Assembly (NCBI GenBank): GCA_001898835.1
Contig: MKVM01000003.1
Location: 372,001 to 436,000, forward strand
Direction: 5' to 3'
Length of the DNA stretch: 64,000 nucleotides
Source of the DNA: Micrococcales bacterium 72-143
GTDB lineage: Bacteria > Actinomycetota > Actinomycetes > Actinomycetales > Microbacteriaceae
The position numbers and the translations under genes were made by a program. Under the pieces are notes generated by a model that ran no database searches, had not been told where the DNA came from, and saw only the letters and a list, made by a program, of their open reading frames with translations. Shown in pieces: positions 7,806 through 17,069 of the stretch. Positions within the stretch are counted from its first letter, which is position 1; every line of letters starts with the position of its first letter.

Positions 7806-10800
7806 TCAGCCCTCCCGACGGCGCAGGCGCGAAGCGACTGCGGCAGCACCCAGCAGCAGCGCGAGCAGCGCAGCGACCGCGACCCACGGGGTGGCGGGTC
7901 CGGCGCCGGTCCCGGCGAGGCCGGTGGCCGTGACCGTCAGCGCCGCGGATGCCGTTGCGCCGGTCTGCAGGTCGGTGACGGCGAGCGTGTGCGCACCCGC
8001 CGCAGTGCCCGCCGGGATCGTGACCGTGACCTCGATCGTTCCCGCCTGGGAGGCGGTGACGGTGGCGAGGGTCACCGGGGTGGAGTGCAGCACCAGCTCC
8101 ACCTCGCCGCCCGGGGTCAGCCCGCTCGCCGTGACGACCAGGCGGCCACCGGCCGCCACCGTCTGCAAGCTCAGGGCGAGGTCGATCGGCACGAGAGCGA
8201 CCGCTCCCGCGGTGAGGGTGCGCGACCAAGCCGCATACCCTGTCGCGGACGCCGTCACCTGCACGGTGAGCAGCTTCCCGACATCGCCCGTCGCGGGCGT
8301 GAAGGCGGGGCCGGTCGCGCCGGGCACCGCGGTCCCCGCGAGGAACCACTGGTAGCCGACGGTCGCCGCCGGGGTGAAGGTGCCCACCGTGACCGCGAGC
8401 GCACCGCCCACGAGCGGCTGCCCGGTGAGCGCCGGCTCCGCCGAGACGGCCAGCAGCCCCTGCTGCACGAGCCCCAAGTCGAGCGTCGCCACGGCATCCG
8501 AACGGTTCGGGGCGGAGGCCGTCACGACGACCGTGAGCGGCAGCCCCACATCCGCGAGACCCGGCGTGAACGTCAGGCCCGTCGCCGCGGGCACCGCGAT
8601 CCCGTCGAGGTACCACTGGTAGCCCACGGTCGCCCCGGACGGCGCGTAGCTGCCGGGCACCACGGATGCCGTGCCGCCGAGGCGCGCCTCACCTGCCCGC
8701 TGCGGCGCGGTGACCGTCTCCACGGGCACCTGGATCACCGTGCCGGCGTCGAGGGTGCGCGTCCACGTCGTGTAGCCGGGGCGCGTCGCCGTGACGACGA
8801 CCGTGAGCTGCCCGCCGAGGTCGCCCACGACGGGCGTGTAGGCGGATGCCGTGGCGCCCGCGATCGCACTGCCGTCGAGCGACCACTGGTAGCCGAGCGT
8901 CGCCGCCGGGGTGAAGGTGCCTACCGTCATGTCGACCGTCTCGCCCACGACCGGCGAACCCGAGAGCGTCGGCTCGGCCGATGCCGCGAGCACCCCCGGG
9001 GCGACGTTGCCGAAGTCCAGCGGCGTCGCCGCATCCACCCAATCGCCCAGCGTGTCGCTGTACGACGCGGTCACGACCGCCGTGAGCGACAGGCCCGCAT
9101 CGGATGCGGTCGGCACGTAGCTCGCGCCCGTGCCGACGGACACGCCGTCCACGAACCACTCGTACGACTCGCTCGCCGCGGCCGGAGTGTAGGCACCGGG
9201 GATCACCGTGAGGGTGTCGTCCACGCGCGCGGTGCCGGGGCCCTGCGGCGCGGTCACCGTCTCCACGAAGGGATCCGGCACCGTCACCGGGAGCTGCTCG
9301 ATCGCCGCGAGGTTGCCCGCGACATCCGTGGCCCGCGCCTGGATGACGTAGTTGCCCGCGCCGACGAGCGTGATCGGGCCCGTGTACGGCGTCCAGGACG
9401 CGTCGCCGAGCAGCTTCCACTCGACCGAGGCGACGCCGGAGCCCGCATCCGTCGCGGTCACGGTGACCTCGGCGTGCGCGCCGTTGGCGGCGACATCCGC
9501 GGTGAGGCCCACGGTCGGGGCGACCGAGTCGACCTTGATCGCGGCGACCGCGATCGCCCCGTTCACGCCGTCGCGCGCCGCGCGCGCCTCGACCGTGTGC
9601 TCGCCGTTCGCCAGGGCGGGCAACGTGACCGCGCCCGTCGCGCTCTCGGTGAGGTCCGTCCAGGCGCCACCGTCGACGCGGTACTGGATGACGCCGGGCG
9701 TCTGCAGCAGCACCGCGGCCTGGGCCGTCACGGTCGGGCTCGCCGGGTACCAGCCGGATGCCGGTACAGCGGGCGAGGCCGAGATCATCACCGCCGGCGC
9801 CTCGGGCACCGCGAGCGCCGCGATGTCGGACGCCGAGATGCGGCTCGAGTAGACCCGCAGCTCGTCGATGCCGCCCGTGAACCAGCCGGTGCCGTAGGTC
9901 GGCGCGCTGCCGACCGAGTCGACCTCGCTCGGGGTGCCCGCGACGAGGGTGTTGGAGCTGAACGCGACGCTGACCGCGGGCTTCGCGACTCCGTCAAGGT
10001 AGAGCGTGATGGTCTTGCCCGTGTAGTCGTAGACCGCCGCGATGTGGTGCCAGCGCCCGTCGTTCGGGTAGGCGAACAGTGCGCTGCGGTAGCTGTCGCT
10101 CGCCTGCGAACGGCCGGCGATCTGCAGCTGGTTGCCCTTGAAGTTCACGTCGATCCCCGCGCCGGCGGCGTTGATCCGCAGCCCGAGCACCCAGTTGCTC
10201 TCGGCGGTTCCCGAGGTCGGCAGGTTGGTCGGACGGATCCAGGCCGCGACGGTCGTCGCGGTCGCCCCGTTGAGCGACTTCACGAGCTGGTTGACCGCTC
10301 CCGTCGGGTTCGGCTGGATGACGCCGCGCCCGTTGCCGGGGAACAGCATCGCGTTGCCGCGCGGTCCGGGAGCCGTCGCCAGCGTCGAGCCGAGCACGCG
10401 CCCGTTGCCCGAGAGGTCGGGGTAGCTGTTCGCCGCGCTCGTCGCGTCGAACGACCAGGCGCCCACGAGGCTCGTGACCGTGAGTGGCACCGAGGTCGCG
10501 GTCGCGGAGACCGCGCCCGGAGCGGATGCCGTGGCGACGACGCGCAGCACGGTTCCGGCATCCGCCGCGACGATCGCGCGCGCGGCCGAGGTCGCGCCCG
10601 CGATGTTCGTGCCGTTGCGCTGCCACTGGTAGCTCACGGTCGCGCCGGCACTGGCCGTGGCGCTCGCGGTGAGCGTCTGGCCGACCGTCGGGGTGCCCGC
10701 CACGCTCACGAAGCCGATCGTGACGGAGGGCTGCACCGGCACGGAGACGACCGCGGAGACGACCGAGGTGCTCGTGCGGCCGATCGCGGACCCGGTGACC

Positions 10801-13800
10801 TGCACCGACACCTCCGCGCCGCCGTCCGAGGCCGTGAGCGTATACGTGGCACTCGTCGCGCCCGCGATCGGGACGCCGCCGCGCAGCCACTGGTAGCCGA
10901 GCGAGGCACCCGCGGGGTCGGTCGTGCCGACCGTCGCGGCGAGCGTCTGGCCGATCGTGGGCGTGCCCGAGATCGCCGGGGTCGGCACGCCGACCGCCGG
11001 GGCCGCCGAGGTCGAGAGCACGGCGCCCGTGAACACGCCCTGATCGAGGGTCGCGGACGACAGGTTCGAGTTGGCAAACATGCCGACGTCGAGCGGGCCG
11101 GAGTCGGCGCCGACGAGCGTGAGGGTGCCGATCGTGGTCCACGCCGCCGTCACCGAGGCGCGGGCGTAGCCGACGACCGTGGCGGCGTCGGTGCGCACGA
11201 GCCGCAACTGCACGGGAGCGGTGAGGGCCGTCTTGCTGCCCTCCCAGTCGATCCAGCCGTCGCCGTTGGAGTCACGCTGCAGGAAAACGCCGTTCTGGCT
11301 CGACACGACGAGCGCGCCGTAGCCGGTCGAGGGCCCGCTCGCGCGGGACAGGTCGTTGCGCACCAGGATGCCGGCCCGGGTGTCGAGCTTGGCGAGCTGG
11401 GTCATCGAGCTGAGCGTGACCTCGAGGGCACCGCCGACGGGGAGCGCATCCGCCTGGTAGACGGTGCTCACGGCGTCGGATGCGGTCCAGAGCCCGACGT
11501 TGCCGTCGCCGATCCGGAACGAGCCGGTGCCGAGCTGGCAGAACGAGGACGCGGCGGCCGGGCCCCACGCCGCGGTGTGCCACGGTGCGGCGACCGCGCA
11601 CTGGGCGGGGGCCGGGGTGAGGTACACCGTGTAGACGGCCGAGTGGGCTCCGTCAGCCGAGCTCAGCTTGACCTTCACCTGCGACGCGGAGCTCGAGACC
11701 TCCACGACGGCGCTCGCGTCGGTGGGCGTCGCCACGACCACGGGGGCCATTCCGCTGCCGGTGATCGAGTAGGTGGTCGTCCCGGACGAGAAGCCGGGCA
11801 CGCCGACCCCGTCGAGGGTGAGCGCCTGCAGGGTCAGGTCGGCGGGCGGAGCGTCCGCGATCGTGACGGGGAGGCTCCGGAACATCAGCAGGCCGACGTG
11901 CTTGGTCGTCGCGACGGTCGGACCCGTGCCGTTGTGGCCGTAGTACGTGAGCTTCGCCGTGGTCGAGCCGAGCGGTGCCGACAGAGTGAGGCGCAGCACC
12001 CCGTTGCCGGGGGAGGCGACCGACACGATCTGCGCGGACGTGCCCTCGAGGCCGAAGTCACCGGCCGGGTTGCCCGTCACGACGAGCGGGTCGCTCGTGT
12101 TCTGCAGTTGCACCTCGATGACGTTGGAGCTCGTCATCCCGGTGACGGATGCCGGGTTGGGCGCCGAGAGCCCCGCCCCGCTGCCGCCGAAGAAGTCGCG
12201 CTGCAGCACGCCGGTCGCCTGCTCCGCGATCTGCGAGTAACCGTTGGCGTAGGGGTAGTGGCAGCCGTCGTGCTCGGCGATGCCTGAGGTCGACAGCGTC
12301 GTCAGATGGTAGCCGGGGAAGGTGGCGGAGAGGGTGCGCTGCGCCTCACGGAGGTCGATGCCCGTGGTCTGCACGGCGCAGGAGTTGCGCACCTGGAAGG
12401 CGTAGTACTGGATATTCGCCGCAGCGCCGCCGCGTGCGAAGTCGCTCGTCCAGTCCTGCAGGAGCGCTCCGAATCCGGCGGTGTGCTCCGCGGCGCGGTT
12501 CTGGTCGCTCTCGCCCTGGTAGTAGAACAGCGCGCGCACCGAGCCGAGCAGTCCGGCGTCCTTCATCCGCAGGTACAGCCGACCGTAGTTGTTCGCCGAG
12601 TTTCCGGGGTTGGCGTCGTCGCGGGCGAAGTACTCGATGGCCTGGCCGCCGCGGGCACCGTTGATGAGTGCCACGGGGATGCCGGTCGAGTTCACGAGCT
12701 GCGCGGCCGCCTGCAGTGCCCAGATGCCCACGTGCCCCGCGTTCCAGCGGGTGCCGTTGTTGGAGGTCCCGACGAAGCCTTGCGCATAGTTCCAGGAGTG
12801 CTCGCCGACGGAGATCACCGGGCTCTGGTCGGGCGTGCCGTAGGAGCGCACCCATTCGGAGAGGTAGGCGTTCGCCGCGACATCCGCCTGCTGGCGCGCG
12901 ATGGCCTCGGCGTTGGACTGACCCTGCACGACGATGACGTCTCCCGCGAGCAGCCCCGTCCACTGGCCGGCGCTCATCGTGCCGGCCGCCGTGGTGACGA
13001 GCAGCTGCGCGTCGTACCGACGGGTCTCGGCGGTGATCGGCACGCTCACGGTGAACGCGCCGCCCGCGGCGGGAGCGACGGTGGCGGTCAGCGGCGTGAC
13101 ATCGCCCTGGCGCGTCAGACGCAGCTCCACCCCGGTGACCGAGGGGTCGGCTGTTCCCCGGACGATGACATCGGCCTTATTGGTGGTCGTGTCGCGCGGG
13201 TAGAGGCGCAGGTCTTCGGGGTGCTCGGTGAGCGAGACGAGGCTCTGGTGCACGAACACCGTCAAGGTGCGCGCCGTGTACGCGGCCCCGTTCTTGGCGA
13301 AGGTCCAGTCCGGGTTGGCGCCCGCCGACTGTCCGATGCCGATGTCGAGCGGCCCCTGGTTCCAGCCGTTGACCGCGAGCACGGTCTTCGGCGCCGCGGC
13401 ACCCGCGACGCCCTCGGCGACCGAGTGCACCTGGAAGGAGCCGTAGCTGCCGGTGGCCATCGGGGTGTCATCCGCGTCGTAGAGAGTTGCGGACGCCCCG
13501 GCGACCTGCCCGCTCGCTGTCGGTGTGTAGTCGAGGTTCCACATCTCGAGGTAGCCGGACGCCTGCGGTCCGGTCGTCACGCCCGGCACATTGGACTGGA
13601 CGTCGAGCCCCGAGACCCGCTCGCGGCGGATGTCGGTCGACGCGACGGGGATGCCGAGCTTCGAGGCGTCCGAGTTGTAGGCCTGCATCGAGGCGAGCAC
13701 CCAGTCGGTGCCGCTCGGCTTGGCGAGCTCGAGGCAGTAGCCCACCCGGTCGACGGCGCCGACCGTCGCCGTCGCGTCGTAGTCGTATACGCCACTCCAG

Positions 13801-16800
13801 GCGCCGACGGGAAGCTTCGCCTGTTCCACGGCCACCATGCCCGCCGCGCTCGCGGCCGCATCGCAGGAGGTCGGCGTGAGCGTGCCACCGCTGCCGCCGC
13901 CGTCGCGCATGGCGTAGAGCGCCTGGACGTCGGATGCGCTGAGCGCCTTTCCGAGCACGCGCATGTCGTCGAGTCGACCGGTGAAGGAGAGGCCGCTGGA
14001 GGGCGAGCCGCCGATCGTCGAGGGGTTCGTCGGCGTGCCCGGCGTGTAGGAGGTAGCGCTCCAGCTCGGGGTGACCCCGTTGCCGAAGTTCGGCGTCTGC
14101 TCGACCCCGTCGAGGTAGAGGCGGATCTGCTTGTTCTGGTAGTCGAGGATGGCGGCGATGTGGTGCCAAGCACCGTCGTTCGGGTACGCGAAGCGCTTCT
14201 GCTGGTAGCTGTCGCCCGCGGCCGAGCGGCCGGCGACGCGCAGGTTCTGCCCGTCGAAGAGCACGTCGACGCCGGCGCTCTGCGCGTTGATACGGGTGCC
14301 GAAGATCACGTTGTTCTCGCCGGATGCGGCGATCGCGGTGGGGCGGATCCAGCCGGCGACGCTGATCGCCTTCGCACCGGAGAGCTGCTCGTCGAGCTGG
14401 TCGCCGAGCACGACGCGCGTGGAGCCGCCGAGAGCGATCGAGCCGCCGACGGCGCCCGCCGAGGGCGTGCCCGTCCCGGTCGCGGTGTTGCCGTACACCG
14501 AGCTGTCGCCCCAGGTGCAGCAGGCGGTCTCGTCGAACTTCCAGTGGCCGACGAGGTCGCTGGAGACGACGTCGAACACGACGGAGATATCGCGCGTGGT
14601 GCCGTCCTGGGCGGTGATCCGCGCGACGCCGGTCGGTGTCGCGTTCGTCATGACCGGCTGGCTCACGACGGTCGCGGTCGCTTTCGGCGAGCGCGGCACG
14701 AGCTGGCTGATGGTGACGGCGGCGGGCGTCTTGCCCGGGAGTGCACCCGCCGTGACGTGGTAGGTGTTCACGCCGTCGGTGGGGTAGAGGAGGACGCCGT
14801 TGGACAGCACGAGCACCGTCGCGGAGGTGCTGTGGTCGGGGGCTGCCGGACGTTTCGCGATGAATGTCTGCACGCGGTTCGTCGCGCCCTGGGTGATCGT
14901 GACGTCGATGCGCTGGGTCTGCCCCGGCTGCAACGTGACCGACTGCGAGGCGGGGCTCGCCGTGACGCCGCCTGCCGTCGCGAACGCGAGCAGGGAGTTC
15001 TCCGAGGTGACGGTGACCGTCTGCACAGCCGCGCTCGGCGTGTACGCGCGTGCGGTGCCGTTGACGGTCACCCCGCTCAGGGAGGGTTGGGTCGGCGCGT
15101 ACAGCTCCGCGATCTGCGGGCCCGTCAGCGCGGTGCGCCACACGCGGAGCTCGTCGAGGTCGGCGGGAAGCAGTGCGCCCGAGGTGGCCGAGCCGACCCG
15201 GTCGTGGGCGGTCGGGTTCGCGACCTCGTAGCTGGGCGAGCCGAAGCTGACCGTGCTGCCGGCGGCATCCACCTCCGCACCGTCGATGTAGAGGTGCAGG
15301 GCGCCACCGACCAGGTCGGCGGACATCGCGACCTGGTGCCAGGCGCCATCCGTGGGGTAGGGGATGGTGCGCACGACGGCGGCACTGCCCGCGGATGGGC
15401 GCACCTCGGCGCGCAGCGTGTTGTCGCTTCGCAGCGAGAGCTCGACGCCGGTGGTGGTGCCGTTGACGGCCGTCTGCACGATGACCCCGTTGGAGGGGAT
15501 GGTCGTGCCCGCGCGCACCCACGACGACACCGTGAGGCCGGACGCGTTCCACAGGGTCGGGTGCAGCTGGAAGCCGAGGTCGATGCCGGGGTTGGCGCCG
15601 CTGCTCGGGCGGAAGGCACCACCGGAGCTGCCGTCGACGACGGCGCTGCCCGCGACGTTCTCGGCGACGATGCTGTGGGAGGGCGTCACATCCGCGGCGA
15701 GGGTCGTGAGGTTCGTCGGGTCGTCGAAGCCGAGGTGCAGCACCTCGTCACCCCGGCCGAGCCAGGTGCGGAAGTTCGCGTAGCGATGGAACGTCATCTG
15801 GTTCGTGTCGTGATTGCTGGAGGCACCGTTGGATGCGGTGCGCGAGACCAGCAGCAGCTCGTCGCCGTCGATCTGCATCGTCGGCTGGGAGAAGGCGCTG
15901 CGCCGCACCGAGTCCTCCCAGCTGAATCGCTGGTCGTCGGTCGCGAGGTTGGTGACGAACTTCCAGCCGGTGAGGTCGTACGACTCGTAGAGGGAGAGCA
16001 CGTTGCGCTGGTGGGAAAGCCCCGAGTAGGTGTACGTCGTCTCCTGATTGCCGACCATGAGGTAGCGGTCGGAGATCGCGTCGTACAGGACGTAGAACTT
16101 GTTGATCGGCACACCCTCGGGCCAGGCGACGCCGCCCACCTCGGTGAGCGTCGTGCCGTCGTCGCTGATGCGGGCCATGAAGGCCTGCTCGGGGTGGCCG
16201 TGCCAGCGCAGGAGGTTTACGACGTGGCCGGTGCGGTCGACCACAGGGTTCCCCTCGAGCACGAGCGAGGTCGTGCCCTCGGTGGACTTCGTCCAGCTCG
16301 CCGGGTTCAGCAGGTCGGCGCCGAGGTCGGCCGAGATCGCCAGCGCGCGGAAGTTGCCCCACGATCCTCCGAGGTAGTGCTCGTAGGTCTTGTAGATGCG
16401 CCCGTTGGCGATCGCGATGGGCGTATCGCCCGTGTGGTAGGTACCCGAGAACAGCACTGTCGGCTGGGTCCAGCTGAGGCCGCCGTCGGTGCTCCGGGAG
16501 ATGACGATGTTGTCGTACTCGTCGGCGGCGCCGATGCCCATGAGGTAGACGGCATCACCGAGTTCGAAGATCGTGGCCCAGAACATCGGCTCGACCACCG
16601 CGGTGCGGGTCCAGGTGTCTCCCTTGTCGGTGCTGCGCAACACCTCCGTGTAGCGCTTGCCCCCGGGGCCGAAGCTGCTGCTACCGCTACCGAAGCGGTT
16701 GGATGCGGCGAGGTAGCTGCCATCGGCGAGCACCTCGAGGGTGGGCGAGCCGACGAAGGCGCCCGAGGACGCCGGCGAGTAGCTGAGCACCGACTCCTCG

Positions 16801-16949
16801 CTCACGCCGAAGGGCGTCGCCTCCGCGGAGCTCCCCGCGACGAACACGAGGGCGGAGACGCCGAGCGCGAGGGCGACAGTCGCGGCGGTGGCGCGCGCGA
16901 GGCGCGACCGGATGCCGACGGGTGCGGTGACCGACGTGGCTGACTTCAT
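7806..16949 (-). CDS. Giant LAXTG-anchored surface enzyme: Asp-box propeller, SGNH esterase, LamG and Ig-like repeats
   Basis: 3047 residues. Modules in order: signal peptide (1 to about 44); sialidase-like beta-propeller with Asp boxes STDKGDTW and STDGGLSW (to about 395); LamG 1 (about 400-618); a cadherin-like segment; LamG 2 (about 800-1010); a linker domain; and an SGNH/SASA-type esterase from about 1335. The esterase shows GQSNAE, NGARGG, QGESDQN and the DGCH acid-base pair near 1560. After that come a galectin-like region, two Ig-like repeats, LamG 3 (about 2160-2375), more Ig-like repeats with YQW motifs, then LAGTG at about 3009, a membrane helix and RRRREG. The start at 16949 has an AAAGGAA Shine-Dalgarno. 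The protein probably binds and trims an acylated extracellular glycan. Propeller specificity is unresolved; sialidase is only one option. Confidence 0.85.
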   Translation of the reverse strand: MKSATSVTAPVGIRSRLARATAATVALALGVSALVFVAGSSAEATPFGVSEESVLSYSPASSGAFVGSPTLEVLADGSYLAASNRFGSGSSSFGPGGKRYTEVLRSTDKGDTWTRTAVVEPMFWATIFELGDAVYLMGIGAADEYDNIVISRSTDGGLSWTQPTVLFSGTYHTGDTPIAIANGRIYKTYEHYLGGSWGNFRALAISADLGADLLNPASWTKSTEGTTSLVLEGNPVVDRTGHVVNLLRWHGHPEQAFMARISDDGTTLTEVGGVAWPEGVPINKFYVLYDAISDRYLMVGNQETTYTYSGLSHQRNVLSLYESYDLTGWKFVTNLATDDQRFSWEDSVRRSAFSQPTMQIDGDELLLVSRTASNGASSNHDTNQMTFHRYANFRTWLGRGDEVLHLGFDDPTNLTTLAADVTPSHSIVAENVAGSAVVDGSSGGAFRPSSGANPGIDLGFQLHPTLWNASGLTVSSWVRAGTTIPSNGVIVQTAVNGTTTGVELSLRSDNTLRAEVRPSAGSAAVVRTIPYPTDGAWHQVAMSADLVGGALHLYIDGAEVDAAGSTVSFGSPSYEVANPTAHDRVGSATSGALLPADLDELRVWRTALTGPQIAELYAPTQPSLSGVTVNGTARAYTPSAAVQTVTVTSENSLLAFATAGGVTASPASQSVTLQPGQTQRIDVTITQGATNRVQTFIAKRPAAPDHSTSATVLVLSNGVLLYPTDGVNTYHVTAGALPGKTPAAVTISQLVPRSPKATATVVSQPVMTNATPTGVARITAQDGTTRDISVVFDVVSSDLVGHWKFDETACCTWGDSSVYGNTATGTGTPSAGAVGGSIALGGSTRVVLGDQLDEQLSGAKAISVAGWIRPTAIAASGENNVIFGTRINAQSAGVDVLFDGQNLRVAGRSAAGDSYQQKRFAYPNDGAWHHIAAILDYQNKQIRLYLDGVEQTPNFGNGVTPSWSATSYTPGTPTNPSTIGGSPSSGLSFTGRLDDMRVLGKALSASDVQALYAMRDGGGSGGTLTPTSCDAAASAAGMVAVEQAKLPVGAWSGVYDYDATATVGAVDRVGYCLELAKPSGTDWVLASMQAYNSDASKLGIPVASTDIRRERVSGLDVQSNVPGVTTGPQASGYLEMWNLDYTPTASGQVAGASATLYDADDTPMATGSYGSFQVHSVAEGVAGAAAPKTVLAVNGWNQGPLDIGIGQSAGANPDWTFAKNGAAYTARTLTVFVHQSLVSLTEHPEDLRLYPRDTTTNKADVIVRGTADPSVTGVELRLTRQGDVTPLTATVAPAAGGAFTVSVPITAETRRYDAQLLVTTAAGTMSAGQWTGLLAGDVIVVQGQSNAEAIARQQADVAANAYLSEWVRSYGTPDQSPVISVGEHSWNYAQGFVGTSNNGTRWNAGHVGIWALQAAAQLVNSTGIPVALINGARGGQAIEYFARDDANPGNSANNYGRLYLRMKDAGLLGSVRALFYYQGESDQNRAAEHTAGFGALLQDWTSDFARGGAAANIQYYAFQVRNSCAVQTTGIDLREAQRTLSATFPGYHLTTLSTSGIAEHDGCHYPYANGYSQIAEQATGVLQRDFFGGSGAGLSAPNPASVTGMTSSNVIEVQLQNTSDPLVVTGNPAGDFGLEGTSAQIVSVASPGNGVLRLTLSAPLGSTTAKLTYYGHNGTGPTVATTKHVGLLMFRSLPVTIADAPPADLTLQALTLDGVGVPGFSSGTTTYSITGSGMAPVVVATPTDASAVVEVSSSASQVKVKLSSADGAHSAVYTVYLTPAPAQCAVAAPWHTAAWGPAAASSFCQLGTGSFRIGDGNVGLWTASDAVSTVYQADALPVGGALEVTLSSMTQLAKLDTRAGILVRNDLSRASGPSTGYGALVVSSQNGVFLQRDSNGDGWIDWEGSKTALTAPVQLRLVRTDAATVVGYARASVTAAWTTIGTLTLVGADSGPLDVGMFANSNLSSATLDQGVFTGAVLSTSAAPAVGVPTPAISGTPTIGQTLAATVGTTDPAGASLGYQWLRGGVPIAGATSATYTLTASDGGAEVSVQVTGSAIGRTSTSVVSAVVSVPVQPSVTIGFVSVAGTPTVGQTLTASATASAGATVSYQWQRNGTNIAGATSAARAIVAADAGTVLRVVATASAPGAVSATATSVPLTVTSLVGAWSFDATSAANSYPDLSGNGRVLGSTLATAPGPRGNAMLFPGNGRGVIQPNPTGAVNQLVKSLNGATATTVAAWIRPTNLPTSGTAESNWVLGLRINAAGAGIDVNFKGNQLQIAGRSQASDSYRSALFAYPNDGRWHHIAAVYDYTGKTITLYLDGVAKPAVSVAFSSNTLVAGTPSEVDSVGSAPTYGTGWFTGGIDELRVYSSRISASDIAALAVPEAPAVMISASPAVPASGWYPASPTVTAQAAVLLQTPGVIQYRVDGGAWTDLTESATGAVTLPALANGEHTVEARAARDGVNGAIAVAAIKVDSVAPTVGLTADVAANGAHAEVTVTATDAGSGVASVEWKLLGDASWTPYTGPITLVGAGNYVIQARATDVAGNLAAIEQLPVTVPDPFVETVTAPQGPGTARVDDTLTVIPGAYTPAAASESYEWFVDGVSVGTGASYVPTASDAGLSLTAVVTASYSDTLGDWVDAATPLDFGNVAPGVLAASAEPTLSGSPVVGETVDMTVGTFTPAATLGYQWSLDGSAIAGATASAYTPVVGDLGGQLTVVVTATRPGYTTWTRTLDAGTVIQVPVETVTAPQRAGEARLGGTASVVPGSYAPSGATVGYQWYLDGIAVPAATGLTFTPGLADVGLPLTVVVTASAPNRSDAVATLDLGLVQQGLLAVSAEPALTGQPLVGGALAVTVGTFTPAATVGYQWFLAGTAVPGATGPAFTPATGDVGKLLTVQVTASATGYAAWSRTLTAGAVALVPIDLALSLQTVAAGGRLVVTASGLTPGGEVELVLHSTPVTLATVTASQAGTIEVTVTIPAGTAAGAHTLAVTDLQTGATASAALTVTATGLAGTGAGPATPWVAVAALLALLLGAAAVASRLRRREG

Positions 16950-16994
16950 TGTCGTTCCTTTGGTGGTGCGGCTGTGTGGCGGGAATGTAAAGGG

Positions 16995-17008
16995 TGTTGA
17001 CGTCAACA
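16995..17008. promoter_or_regulatory. LacI-type operator 1
   Basis: TGTTGACGTCAACA, a perfect 14-bp palindrome with the central CG typical of LacI-family sites, lies 46 bases before the start codon of the 3047-residue enzyme. The same core recurs at 21687-21704. Confidence 0.75.
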
Positions 17009-17025
17009 TCTAGGGTGAATCGAGG

Positions 17026-17064
17026 GCCCGTGCCGGGTGGCCCACAGGCTCACCCGGCACGGGC
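17026..17064 (-). terminator. Terminator of the GH30 gene
   Basis: GCCCGTGCCGGGTG (17026-17039) pairs perfectly with 17051-17064 around an 11-base loop, starting five bases after the GH30 stop codon. It separates the two surface-enzyme genes, consistent with each having its own promoter and operator. Confidence 0.75.
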
Positions 17065-17069
17065 GGGGG

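Noticed and set aside
7989-16943. Long plus-strand frames (1432 and 1545 codons) opposite the giant surface enzyme
   Set aside because: Their products are low-complexity Arg/Gly/Ala/His-rich text with no domains. They arise because the high-GC antisense frame lacks stops.
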